NCBI GenBank assembly: GCA_947625305.1
Contig: CANQNW010000002.1
Coordinates: 124,001 to 188,000 of the forward strand
Origin: Candidatus Gastranaerophilales bacterium
GTDB lineage: Bacteria; Cyanobacteriota; Vampirovibrionia; Gastranaerophilales; Gastranaerophilaceae
Direction: 5' to 3'
Length of the DNA stretch: 64,000 nt
The stretch's first letter is position 1, and each line of letters opens with the position of its first letter. The notes beneath the pieces are model-generated. The model did not search any database. It was given only the letters and a program-made list of their open reading frames with translations, and had not been told where the DNA came from. Made by a program: the position numbers and the translations under genes. Shown here piece after piece: positions 10,050 to 18,861 of this stretch.

Positions 10050-10928
10050 ATGAGCAACATAATAATTTATTCGGACGGAAACACTTCGGCAATTGAAAAA
10101 ATCTGCAGAGAATATACTGATTTTGATGTAAGAATAATGAATATTGATGAAGTAAGAGATGCGGAAAAATATAATCCTGCAATTATGATACTCGATATAC
10201 CGATGAATAAATTAAAAGAAATATCAATGGTAACAAAATTTCCCGTTCCCGTACTTGCTGTTGTGGATGAAATTCCCCAATCGGTAACGGTCAGAGGCGA
10301 AGCATTCGATTACATAATTAATCCGATTAACGAATATGAATTTAAAGTTAAATTTAGAAATTTAACAAAAATAAAAGATTTAAACGATAAAATAAATAAT
10401 ATTTCTACAACCGATGATTTAACGGGACTTCATAACCGTAAATTTTTATTGGAACGTTTAGAATCTGAAATGTCAAGAGCAAAAAGATATAATTCACAAC
10501 TATCCTGCATCTTATTTGATTTAGACTATTTCAAAACAGTCAATGACATGTACGGATATGAATGGGGTGATGTACTTTTAAAGAAAATAGCGGAAATGTT
10601 ATTAAATCTGGCAAGAAAAGAAGATGTTGTAACCCGCTACGGTGATGAAGAATTTATGGTTGTACTGCCTGATACAAGTGAAGAAAACGCATTTATTTTT
10701 GCGGAAAGATTTAGACGGGATGTAGAGAAAATGACATTTATTCCCGCAGGCGAAGATGAAAAACATCCTGTCAGAATATCAGGCGGAATCGCTTCATTCC
10801 CTCATCTAGAGGAAGTTGAAGAAAATGCAAACTCATTAATAAGATACGCAGAACACGCATTATATAATGCAAAAAAACGAGGAAAAAACAGAATTATATT
10901 ATTTTCTCAAGTAAATCTGGATTACTAA
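10050..10928 (+). CDS. Pseudoreceiver-GGDEF domain protein
   Basis: A 292-aa signalling protein. Residues 1-100 resemble a response-regulator receiver: the acceptor-type D49 is present (MILDIPM), but the conserved switch Lys is Asn (NP instead of KP, about residue 91) and the Thr position is Val, so phosphorylation is doubtful. Residues 120-285 form a GGDEF (diguanylate cyclase) domain with DLTGLHNR and DLDYFKTVND. The signature loop reads G198-D-E-E-F202 instead of GG(D/E)EF. An RxxD inhibitory-site motif (R189-K-E-D192) is kept. It may be a weak cyclase or a c-di-GMP/GTP-binding effector. Its stop is 1 base before the first radical SAM gene, suggesting one transcript. Confidence 0.85.
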   Translation: MSNIIIYSDGNTSAIEKICREYTDFDVRIMNIDEVRDAEKYNPAIMILDIPMNKLKEISMVTKFPVPVLAVVDEIPQSVTVRGEAFDYIINPINEYEFKVKFRNLTKIKDLNDKINNISTTDDLTGLHNRKFLLERLESEMSRAKRYNSQLSCILFDLDYFKTVNDMYGYEWGDVLLKKIAEMLLNLARKEDVVTRYGDEEFMVVLPDTSEENAFIFAERFRRDVEKMTFIPAGEDEKHPVRISGGIASFPHLEEVEENANSLIRYAEHALYNAKKRGKNRIILFSQVNLDY

Positions 10929-10929
10929 A

Positions 10930-11904
10930 ATGACAATATCACCTGATAAAAAACCCTCTTCATTTTCCTACAATAATACCCTAAGATGTCAATCAAGATG
11001 TATTACTTGTAACAGCTGGAGAACTCCTGCCGAGGAAATGGAAAAGGAAATGACACTTGATGAGTGGAAGAAGGTTTTGACAAATATTCATAATTGGGTT
11101 GGGAATTATCAATTTATAATATCGGGCGGAGAACCTTTTGTAAGAGATGATATTTTTGAAATTGCCGAATATGCAAGCAGTATGGGAGACACCGTAAACG
11201 TAGTAACAAACGGGCTTGCCGTTCCAAATATGTTAGATAAGGTGTTAAATTCCGCATTTACCAATATTACATTTTCGCTTAATGCCGTTCAAAATCCTAA
11301 AATTCACAATACATCAAGGGGAAGAGATGATGCATTTAAAAGAACAATGTATGCAATCCAAAATCTTAATTATATGAATAAGCATAAAACCGGACATAAA
11401 TGGAAAAACATATTCTTATCAACCGTTGTAATGCCCTCTAATTTAGACGAAATTAAACCCGTTGCGGAATTTTGCAAAATCGAAGGAATTGGTGTCAGTT
11501 TTCAGCTTATGGATAACGGAGATGCCTTTTTTACTGAAATTGATTCAAAAAATCAGATATACGAAACAACCATAAAAGCTAAAGCACTTAATGCCATTGA
11601 CGAAATGATTGAATTAAAAAAAGAAGGATATCCTATTTGCAATGGTTTTAACCAATTAAATGCATTTAAAGTTTTAATTGATACACCGGAGGAAGTACAA
11701 AATATACAATGTCTTGTAGGAGATAACAATTTTGCAATAGATCCGTACGGAAATTGCAGAATATGTTTTTTCTTAGATCCGATTGGCAATTTAAAAGAAA
11801 GTCTGCCTCAAGATTTATGGTACAGTGAAAAAGCAGAAGAAGTAAGAAAAAAAATACTTGAATGTACTATGAACTGCAGGCTGTTAAATTGCAATTTTAA
11901 ATAG
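10930..11904 (+). CDS. Radical SAM protein with SPASM-like C-terminus
   Basis: A 324-aa radical S-adenosylmethionine enzyme. The 4Fe-4S motif CxxxCxxC is C20-QSR-C24-IT-C27, followed by the SAM-contacting ISGGEPF motif near residue 64. The C-terminal part carries further cysteines (CLVGDNNFAIDPYGNCRICF, then CTMNCRLLNC), a SPASM/twitch-like layout that usually binds auxiliary clusters. Such enzymes often modify peptides or carbohydrates, but no substrate is visible here and no precursor peptide gene was recognised nearby. It follows the GGDEF gene by 1 base and precedes a second radical SAM gene by 8 bases. Confidence 0.85.
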   Translation: MTISPDKKPSSFSYNNTLRCQSRCITCNSWRTPAEEMEKEMTLDEWKKVLTNIHNWVGNYQFIISGGEPFVRDDIFEIAEYASSMGDTVNVVTNGLAVPNMLDKVLNSAFTNITFSLNAVQNPKIHNTSRGRDDAFKRTMYAIQNLNYMNKHKTGHKWKNIFLSTVVMPSNLDEIKPVAEFCKIEGIGVSFQLMDNGDAFFTEIDSKNQIYETTIKAKALNAIDEMIELKKEGYPICNGFNQLNAFKVLIDTPEEVQNIQCLVGDNNFAIDPYGNCRICFFLDPIGNLKESLPQDLWYSEKAEEVRKKILECTMNCRLLNCNFK

Positions 11905-11912
11905 GGATAAAC

Positions 11913-12908
11913 ATGTCAGAAGTAATTACAAAAAAATACATAAGTTGTAAATGGCTGGAATCAGGAGTATGTTTTGATAACGGAGTATACGGGTCAAATG
12001 TTAAACTCTGCTGTTATATGAGCGCCCCCGGCGGCGGTAATGTAATGATATTTGAAGATTATCACGGGGAAAAGATAAACTGGGATAAATTTTTTGAAAT
12101 AAAACAAAAATATAGAGAAATCCAGCAAAACGGTGACACAGTTGAAGGCTGCAGGGGCTGCGTATTTCTTGAAGAAAAAGATTGGCCTCAGGAAAACTAT
12201 ATTGACAGTATAATATTTGATCACTTTACAAAATGCAATTGCAGATGCTCATATTGTTATACGGAAGAAGATAAAAAGAAATATCAAACACTTAAAACCT
12301 ATAATATTTATCCGATTATAAAAGAAATGTTTGATAAAAAAATAATAAGAAAAGGTTTGGAGGATAAAGGCGGCATTGGTTTTGGAGGCGGAGAGCCCAC
12401 AATTCTGCCTGAATTTGACAAATTAATGGAATTGTTTTTAAAAAACGGATTTTCAAATATAAGAATTCCCTCCTCAGGTATTAAATTTTCAAAATCAATA
12501 GAAAAAGGTATTTCAACAGGACAGGTTTCCGTAAATATTTCAATAGACAGTTCTTCAAGAGAAACATATAAAAGAATAAAGCAAATTGATAAATATGATA
12601 CAGTTTGCAAAAACCTTATAAGATATGCCAAAGCACAAAAGAATTCATACAATGTAATTAGTAAATATATTATCATTCCAAATATAAATGACACAAAAGA
12701 AGAAATTGATAATTGGCTCAAGTTCAATAAAGAACATAATATCGGCATTATTGTAATAGATATTGAAAACAGCTGGCTTACAAAATACAGGAATGAAAAA
12801 CCTGATGAAAAAATTGTAGATTTAATTAAATATGTTATAAAAATGTCTAAAGAATTGAATTTCTATAGACTTGAAATTTGCGACAGAGCAAAATATCTGT
12901 TAAATTAA
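11913..12908 (+). CDS. Radical SAM protein with N-terminal cysteine-rich extension
   Basis: A 331-aa radical SAM enzyme. The cluster motif is C108-NCR-C112-SY-C115 and the GGGEP motif lies near residue 155. Upstream of the core is an unusual cysteine-rich region with C12, C20, C33, C34, C80 and C83, which looks like a SPASM-type auxiliary cluster domain placed before rather than after the barrel. The sequence differs from its neighbour, so this is not a simple tandem duplicate. An AGGGAT ribosome site precedes the ATG. Substrate unknown. Its end overlaps the convergent GNAT-like gene by 4 bases. Confidence 0.83.
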   Translation: MSEVITKKYISCKWLESGVCFDNGVYGSNVKLCCYMSAPGGGNVMIFEDYHGEKINWDKFFEIKQKYREIQQNGDTVEGCRGCVFLEEKDWPQENYIDSIIFDHFTKCNCRCSYCYTEEDKKKYQTLKTYNIYPIIKEMFDKKIIRKGLEDKGGIGFGGGEPTILPEFDKLMELFLKNGFSNIRIPSSGIKFSKSIEKGISTGQVSVNISIDSSSRETYKRIKQIDKYDTVCKNLIRYAKAQKNSYNVISKYIIIPNINDTKEEIDNWLKFNKEHNIGIIVIDIENSWLTKYRNEKPDEKIVDLIKYVIKMSKELNFYRLEICDRAKYLLN

Positions 12909-13900
12909 ACCTCAAAACCACTGAATACTATTGCACTGTTCATTAAAGATGATTCCTGCTTTATATTTTTAAAGAAATCTCTCACTAATATTGCATTATT
13001 TTGCAAAAGTTCAAATCTGTTATCTTTAAAGAAGTTTTCCAACTGTTCGCCCGAGTTAAGGTATTTTCTGTTTTTAACATAAAGTTTAAAATTTTTGTTT
13101 CTTTTTGTTATTTTTTTAACTGCAAAGGATAAAATCATAGGGAACATATCGGCATAACCTTGAGAAATAACATAATCAAAAATATAATTTTTATTATCAA
13201 AAGTTAAGATTTTTATAACGGCTTTAATATTTTTAGAGTCATTATCTTCTACAATATATTTAAAACTTGTATCTGAATGAAGTCCTTGCGCAAACTTATC
13301 GTATAATTCCTCTTTTTCTCTTGAAAGCGAGTATTTATAAAGAGAATTAATATTTTCATTATAAAAATCAATACATCTTTTTGCATCTGAATTTTTAAAA
13401 TTTTTAAATTGAGATTCATCAATATTTTCCGTTAAAAAATTAATATTGGAAACAGACCAAAAAGACTCTGTAGAACAAAATCTAAATCCGCACCCTTTAA
13501 CAAATAAATCAATCATTTCATTTTGATTATCATTAACGGATACACTAAAAGTATCAACACCTCTTGCACCAAATTTTGCTATTATGTATTCGATTAGCTG
13601 TTTGCCTTCTTCATGGGAGTTTTTATCCAGAAAAAGTCTTTTTATCTGCCATTTATATGGATTGCCCCATATAGCTTTTACGGTAACCAAACCTTTTAGG
13701 TTGTTATTATTATCAGATACAACATAAGTCTCGGGGAACTTTCTAAAATGAACGCTGTAGAATAAATTCTGCAAATAAGTAATAGGAACAGAGCCTAAAA
13801 ATAACCGTCTATAGTTTAAAATATTATCAGAACAAACTACGGACATTAACTTTTTAATATTAATCAAATCACCAAAACCGATTTTTTTAATCTTAGCCAT
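12905..13900 (-). CDS. Putative GNAT-family acetyltransferase
   Basis: A 331-aa soluble protein. Residues about 1-160 follow the GNAT plan: N-terminal helices, a beta strand with YVVSDNNNNLKGLVTV, an IKRLFLD strand and a later VSVNDNQNEMIDLFVKGCGF helix-strand of the kind that follows the acetyl-CoA site. The second half may be another degenerate GNAT-like repeat. No strong acetyl-CoA P-loop (RxxGxG/A) is visible, so activity is uncertain. It has a GGAG ribosome site. It converges on the second radical SAM gene, so shared function is only a guess. Confidence 0.6.
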   Translation of the reverse strand: MAKIKKIGFGDLINIKKLMSVVCSDNILNYRRLFLGSVPITYLQNLFYSVHFRKFPETYVVSDNNNNLKGLVTVKAIWGNPYKWQIKRLFLDKNSHEEGKQLIEYIIAKFGARGVDTFSVSVNDNQNEMIDLFVKGCGFRFCSTESFWSVSNINFLTENIDESQFKNFKNSDAKRCIDFYNENINSLYKYSLSREKEELYDKFAQGLHSDTSFKYIVEDNDSKNIKAVIKILTFDNKNYIFDYVISQGYADMFPMILSFAVKKITKRNKNFKLYVKNRKYLNSGEQLENFFKDNRFELLQNNAILVRDFFKNIKQESSLMNSAIVFSGFEV

Positions 13901-13984
13901 ATATAAACTCCATTATTATGATATCTTTTTTTTGAATTATGTTCAAGAATGATATTGGAAAAATTAAAAAAAAATTAATATCTG

Positions 13985-14012
13985 TTGAGAATAAAAATTG
14001 ATAATTTATAAT
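13985..14012 (+). promoter_or_regulatory. Sigma-70-type promoter for the grpE operon
   Basis: TTGAGA (13985-13990), a 16-bp spacer and TATAAT (14007-14012) predict a start of transcription near 14019. That excludes an upstream in-frame TTG at 13998 as the grpE start. No CIRCE-type inverted repeat (TTAGCACTC/GAGTGCTAA) is present in the gap 13901-14039. Confidence 0.6.
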
Positions 14013-14039
14013 ATTAAAAGGGAAAGAATCAGAGGAAAT

Positions 14040-14687
14040 ATGAAAAAATTTTTTGAAAATAAATTAAATAAAAATAACCCTTTTATAAACAGTAACGGAG
14101 AAAATAAAGAAACTATGACCGAGGAAAATAAAGAACAAGAAACGATTGAAGAAATAAAAGAAGAAACAGAACCAAAAGAAAACGAACAAGAAACTATTGA
14201 AGAAACAGTTTCCGATGAAACAAATTCCGAAGAAGATATTACAAACAAATTAAAATCAGATTTTGAAAATTTAAATAATCAATATATAAGACTTGCCGCT
14301 GATTTTGACAATTACAGAAAAAGACAAGCGCAGGAAAGGGAAGCGCTTTTAAAGTACGGTGCGCAAGAATGTATGAAAAAAGTTATTGAAGTCGTTGATA
14401 ACTTTGACAGAGCATTAACCTCGGTAGAAAAAATAGATAACATTGATAAAATGAAAGAAACATTTTATATTTTAAATAAACAATTAACAGACTCTTTAGA
14501 GAAACTTGGTCTGGAACAAATCAAAAGTACCGGAGAAAAATTCAACCCGAATTTACATGAAGCCGTAATGCAGACACCAACGGATGAATACGAAGAAGAA
14601 ACAATTATAAATGAACTTCAAAAAGGATATAAACTCGGCGAAAAAGTGCTTCGCCCCGCTATGGTAAATGTAGCTGTAAAACAATAA
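14040..14687 (+). CDS. grpE: Nucleotide exchange factor GrpE
   Basis: Cytosolic co-chaperone that releases ADP from DnaK; 215 aa from the ATG at 14040. The N-terminal third is acidic and low in complexity (runs of Glu, Lys, Thr). The coiled coil follows, with the conserved AADFDNYRKRQAQER stretch. The C-terminal beta domain has the family signature (FNPNLHEAVMQ, then GYKLGEKVLRPAMVNVA). An AGAGGA ribosome site sits before the chosen ATG. The next gene is dnaJ; dnaK, often found between them, is absent here. Confidence 0.96.
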   Translation: MKKFFENKLNKNNPFINSNGENKETMTEENKEQETIEEIKEETEPKENEQETIEETVSDETNSEEDITNKLKSDFENLNNQYIRLAADFDNYRKRQAQEREALLKYGAQECMKKVIEVVDNFDRALTSVEKIDNIDKMKETFYILNKQLTDSLEKLGLEQIKSTGEKFNPNLHEAVMQTPTDEYEEETIINELQKGYKLGEKVLRPAMVNVAVKQ

Positions 14688-14713
14688 TATATTAGTTGAA
14701 AGATTAGAAGAAA

Positions 14714-15844
14714 ATGAGTGATTTTTACGAGATATTAGGGATAGATAAAAACGCAACAAAAGATGAAATAAAATCGGCATTCAGAAAAAAAGCAAGACAG
14801 TATCATCCTGATGTAAATAAAGCCCCCGATGCCGAGGAAAAATTTAAAGAACTCGGCAGGGCATACGAAACATTAATGGATGATAATAAAAGGGCAACAT
14901 ATGACCGCTACGGCGAAGACGGATTAAAAAATGCGGGATTTAATACCTCAGGGCCCTTTGATGCGGGATTTGGCGATTTAAACGAAATTTTTGAAAGTTT
15001 TTTCGGCGGATTAGGCGGTTTCGGATTTTCTCAAAGGAGTGCTAATCCTAATGCACCTCAAAATGGGGCAGATTTAAGGTTAAATTTAGAAATCAGTTTT
15101 GAAGAGGCTGTATTTGGAGTAAAAAAAGAAGTTAAAATAACTCACCTTGAAACTTGCGATGAATGCGGTGGTACAGGCGCTCAAAAAGGCAGTAAACCCG
15201 AAATATGCCCAATCTGCGGAGGTACAGGGCAGGTTCAACAGGTGGCACAAACACCTTTAGGCAGTTTCAGACAAATAACAACCTGTCCTACTTGTAACGG
15301 TAAAGGGCAGATAAATAAAAATCCTTGTCCAAAATGTAAAGGCGACGGCAGAATAGAAGTTGAGCGCACATTAAATATTAATATCCCTGCAGGTGTTGAT
15401 AACGGTTCAAGAATAGGACTGTCGAATGAAGGCAATTGCGGTAAAAACGGCGGTAAACCGGGTGATTTAATAGTAGTATTATATGTAAAAGACCATAAAG
15501 AATTTAAACGGGACGGAGTTGATATATATTCTGCCGTTGAAATTACATTCCCGCAGGCAGCTTTAGGGGGAACTGTTGAAGTAAATACTCTTGACGGTAA
15601 AAAAGAATTAACAATTCCCGCAGGTGTTGAACAGGATAAAATACTACAATTAAAAGGTATAGGAGTGCCATACTTAGGCAATTCACAAAGGAGAGGAAAT
15701 CATAACTTTGTTGTTAAAATTAAAACACCTCAAAACCTTAGCGCAGAAGAAAAACAATTATATTCAAAACTTAATGAAATTAATTGTAACAAAAAGACTT
15801 CTTCTAAATTCATTGATAAAATGAAAAATGTACTCCATAATTAA
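14714..15844 (+). CDS. dnaJ: Chaperone DnaJ
   Basis: Full-length type I Hsp40 co-chaperone, 376 aa, that delivers clients to DnaK and stimulates its ATPase. It has a J domain with H31-P-D33, a Gly/Phe-rich linker (about residues 75-110), four CxxCxGxG zinc-finger repeats (CDECGGTG, CPICGGTG, CPTCNGKG, CPKCKGDG; about residues 145-215) and the C-terminal client-binding domains. It lies 26 bases after grpE on the same strand. Confidence 0.98.
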   Translation: MSDFYEILGIDKNATKDEIKSAFRKKARQYHPDVNKAPDAEEKFKELGRAYETLMDDNKRATYDRYGEDGLKNAGFNTSGPFDAGFGDLNEIFESFFGGLGGFGFSQRSANPNAPQNGADLRLNLEISFEEAVFGVKKEVKITHLETCDECGGTGAQKGSKPEICPICGGTGQVQQVAQTPLGSFRQITTCPTCNGKGQINKNPCPKCKGDGRIEVERTLNINIPAGVDNGSRIGLSNEGNCGKNGGKPGDLIVVLYVKDHKEFKRDGVDIYSAVEITFPQAALGGTVEVNTLDGKKELTIPAGVEQDKILQLKGIGVPYLGNSQRRGNHNFVVKIKTPQNLSAEEKQLYSKLNEINCNKKTSSKFIDKMKNVLHN

Positions 15845-15855
15845 ATAGGATAAGT

Positions 15856-17466
15856 ATGAAAATAAAAGCATTAATAATAAGTTTAATATTATTCTTTATG
15901 ATTTCTGTAACTGCGAAGGCAAGCGAACTTCCAAAAGAAGTCAGAGATTATTTAACAACTCAAAAAAATATACCTTCAATAAGATATGACGGAGTTATTA
16001 AATACAATAATGATATAATGTATCTTCCAATATTTCCCGCTAACCCCGTTAAAGTTGATAAGCTGGAAATAGTTAAAACCTACCCCGAAAAGCAAAATAT
16101 AAACAATTTTCCTGATATGGTGCTTTTTAACAATAATTTCGGAATGCTAAAAATAGTAAAAACAGACAGTGATAGGGTAACAATAAAAGATATTCCCGAC
16201 ATGCCTGCGGAAATTAAAACAGGACTTCTTCCTCAAGATATAATGGTTCCCCACGGGCTTGTACTGCCTGAAACCCTAGCAGGAATTTTAGGCGACGTTC
16301 AAGTACCTTTAGTCGGAAGTGCAAGAACTACAACCTTTGTTACTGGAAAAAAATCAGCCCCGCTCCCGAACGGAAAGAAAACCACTGTATCAAAGAAATA
16401 TAATATACCCGCAGATTTAAAAAACAAACTGTTTTTTGTAAATAATTTTCAAACGGAATATCTGGAAGTTTTTTCTTCAACGGTTACAGAACCGTTATAT
16501 TCATTAAAGACATCAGGTGTTATGAAAGATGTTAAGCCAGCATTAAACGGTAAATACTTAATTATAGCTACGAATAACAAGAAAAATATTGATATAGTTG
16601 ATGTTAAAGGTGAATATATTATAAAGCATATAGATTTAACTGCAATTCCATCTGAAATAGCAGTGGATGAAACAAATAAGAAAGCATACATTGCAAGCAT
16701 TGAAGATGAATCACTAACGGTTATAGATTTAGAAACGCTTAAAATAACCGAAAAAATACAATTGGTAGGCTCGCCTCATCGCCTTTCTTTATCTCCCGAT
16801 TGCACAGAAATTGCTTATACGGATATTAAAACTTCAAATATTTATATATTAGATTTAATCCATGAATACGAAAATAAACTTATAACAAACTACCCTAATA
16901 TAACAAAAATGATATTAAAAAATAATGTAATTTATCTTATTGCAAGAACAAAACCGCAATTGAGAGTTGTTTATTTTGACCTGCTTCAAGATACCAAAAT
17001 TGCAAAAACAAAACGTGATAAACAAAGAGAGGCTCTTCAAAGACAGGAAAATAAATCTGAAGTTTCAATTGTGACGGAAGATATAATGAACGATTATGAA
17101 AAAAATAAAGATGATGAACTTGCAAATATGAAAATGTATTCAACAAGCATAAAAGATTTCCCCGTAGGACAAAAACCCGTAGATATGATTAATATAAACG
17201 ATAAAATATATGTACTTTGTGCCGGAGATAATTCAATATATTCATATAAAATGACGGACGACAGTATAATAAGTACAAAACTCCCTATGGATGGATTTTC
17301 AAAGGCTTTAACACCTGTACCCAATTCAAACCTTGCAATAGTAACAAATATGTCAGATTATAAATATGCGGTTTATGACACGGAAAAGAATAAAGCGCTT
17401 GATATTTTACCAGTCAGTGAATACATAAATATGATAACAATTCTGGAAAGACCAAATGGAAACTAA
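15856..17466 (+). CDS. Secreted YncE-like beta-propeller protein
   Basis: A 536-aa exported protein. Residues 1-22 form a signal peptide ending in AKA-S. From about residue 190 onward there are repeating blades of the YncE/40-residue type (for example LIIATNNKKNIDIVDVKG, IAVDETNKKAYIASIEDE, LSLSPDCTEIAYTDI), which predict a beta-propeller. A charged insert around residues 385-425 interrupts it. No catalytic motif is visible. The AATAGGA region gives a ribosome site. Its end overlaps the methyltransferase gene by 11 bases, so it is part of the grpE-to-recN run. Confidence 0.72.
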   Translation: MKIKALIISLILFFMISVTAKASELPKEVRDYLTTQKNIPSIRYDGVIKYNNDIMYLPIFPANPVKVDKLEIVKTYPEKQNINNFPDMVLFNNNFGMLKIVKTDSDRVTIKDIPDMPAEIKTGLLPQDIMVPHGLVLPETLAGILGDVQVPLVGSARTTTFVTGKKSAPLPNGKKTTVSKKYNIPADLKNKLFFVNNFQTEYLEVFSSTVTEPLYSLKTSGVMKDVKPALNGKYLIIATNNKKNIDIVDVKGEYIIKHIDLTAIPSEIAVDETNKKAYIASIEDESLTVIDLETLKITEKIQLVGSPHRLSLSPDCTEIAYTDIKTSNIYILDLIHEYENKLITNYPNITKMILKNNVIYLIARTKPQLRVVYFDLLQDTKIAKTKRDKQREALQRQENKSEVSIVTEDIMNDYEKNKDDELANMKMYSTSIKDFPVGQKPVDMININDKIYVLCAGDNSIYSYKMTDDSIISTKLPMDGFSKALTPVPNSNLAIVTNMSDYKYAVYDTEKNKALDILPVSEYINMITILERPNGN

Positions 17467-18025
17467 AACGGCAGAATTACTTGAAAAACTTGAAAAGACA
17501 TCTGATGAATTCTGGAATGTATCACATCAAACCGGCAATTTTATTAATATGCTTATAAAAATAAAAAATGCCCAAAACGTACTTGAACTTGGTACTTCAA
17601 ACGGTTATTCGGGGCTATGGATAGCGGATGCGCTAAAAGTAACAGGCGGGCATCTTACTACAATCGAATTTTGGGAAAAGAGGCAGTGTCTTGCCAGAGA
17701 ATATTTTAAAGAATGCGGTTTTACAGATCTTGCTACATTTAAAATCGGGCAGGCTTATGATGTTATAAAAGATGAAATAAAAGAAGAATTTGATTTTGTC
17801 TTTATTGACGCAAATAAGCAGGAATATTTAAGTTTTTTTGAAGTTATTCATCCCATATTAAAGCGGGGCGGGATAATTCTTGCAGATAATATAACCTCGC
17901 ATGCTAAAAAGGTTAAACCGTTTGTAGAAGCTATTTCATCACATAAAGATTATCAGGTGCAAATACTTGATTTACCTGACGGACTTTTAACGGCATATAA
18001 AAAACAGGAGAAACATAATGGTTAA
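17456..18025 (+). CDS. SAM-dependent O-methyltransferase
   Basis: A 189-aa class I methyltransferase of the caffeoyl-CoA/catechol O-methyltransferase-like group (Methyltransf_3/24 type). Motif I is VLELGTSNGYSGLWIA (about residues 39-54), the acidic end of strand 2 is TTIEFWEKR, and the metal/substrate region is DFVFIDANKQEYLSFF, followed by GGIILADN. Small proteins of this type methylate catechol-like substrates; the natural substrate here is unknown. It overlaps the propeller gene by 11 bases and nadK by 8 bases. Confidence 0.86.
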   Translation: METKTAELLEKLEKTSDEFWNVSHQTGNFINMLIKIKNAQNVLELGTSNGYSGLWIADALKVTGGHLTTIEFWEKRQCLAREYFKECGFTDLATFKIGQAYDVIKDEIKEEFDFVFIDANKQEYLSFFEVIHPILKRGGIILADNITSHAKKVKPFVEAISSHKDYQVQILDLPDGLLTAYKKQEKHNG

Positions 18026-18860
18026 ATCTGTATACGGCGACACAATAGATTTATCAAATGTTGGTATATTTTTTAATAAAGATAATCAAAAAGCCGAATA
18101 TACCGCTCAAAATCTAAAAAAAATTCTCTCGGAAAAAGAAATTGAATCGCAAATATTAACAACAAACAATTTTAATAAAGACATAACATTCGCATTTGTT
18201 TTAGGCGGGGACGGAACTATATTAAAAACAGCCAGATATTTTTCTAAATTTGAAGTTCCGATACTCGGAATTAACTTAGGCAGATTAGGCTTTCTTTCTC
18301 AGGCAAAATCAACTCAAATAGAAGAAGCCGTTGATTTCCTTTTAAAAGGCTGTTTTAAAGTAGAAGACAGAATGATGCTGACTTCTCTTAACGGGAAAAT
18401 GAACGCATTAAACGATATAGTAATAAAAGGCGACGGATTTTCACGAACATCAAGATTATATGTTCATATAAACGATAACATCGTATGCGATTATTTAGCG
18501 GACGGAATAATAATATCAACCCCGACAGGCTCAACTGCATACACACTTTCAGCCGGCGGGCCGATTTTATCACCGATACTTGAAGCTATAGTGGTTGTTC
18601 CCATCTGCCCGCATACAATGAGTGCAAGACCTATTGTTATACCGTCTGATGAAGTTATAAAAGTTACATCAAGCCAAAATAAACCGCTTTTAAAAATATC
18701 AGCAGACGGGCAGGAAACTTATGACCTCGGAATAAATGACGATATTGAAATTAAAAAAAGCCAATATAAAGCTAAACTTATATTATTAAATTTGGAAAAA
18801 AATTCATTCTACTCCGTATTAAAAGAAAAACTTCACTGGGGACTTTCTTGGAAAGGCTAA
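18018..18860 (+). CDS. nadK: NAD kinase
   Basis: Cytosolic ATP/polyphosphate-NAD kinase that makes NADP, 280 aa. The diagnostic GGDGTILKTAR motif (about residues 59-69), the GRLGFL strand, the conserved NDIVIKG region and the DGIIISTPTGSTAYTLSAGGP block are all present. Length is normal. It overlaps the methyltransferase gene by 8 bases and is followed 1 base later by recN; nadK-recN adjacency is common in bacteria and supports both calls. Confidence 0.97.
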   Translation: MVKSVYGDTIDLSNVGIFFNKDNQKAEYTAQNLKKILSEKEIESQILTTNNFNKDITFAFVLGGDGTILKTARYFSKFEVPILGINLGRLGFLSQAKSTQIEEAVDFLLKGCFKVEDRMMLTSLNGKMNALNDIVIKGDGFSRTSRLYVHINDNIVCDYLADGIIISTPTGSTAYTLSAGGPILSPILEAIVVVPICPHTMSARPIVIPSDEVIKVTSSQNKPLLKISADGQETYDLGINDDIEIKKSQYKAKLILLNLEKNSFYSVLKEKLHWGLSWKG

Positions 18861-18861
18861 A

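Noticed and set aside
13998-14040. An upstream TTG start for grpE
   Set aside because: It lies inside the predicted promoter (between TTGAGA and TATAAT) and has no ribosome site; the ATG at 14040 has AGAGGA.
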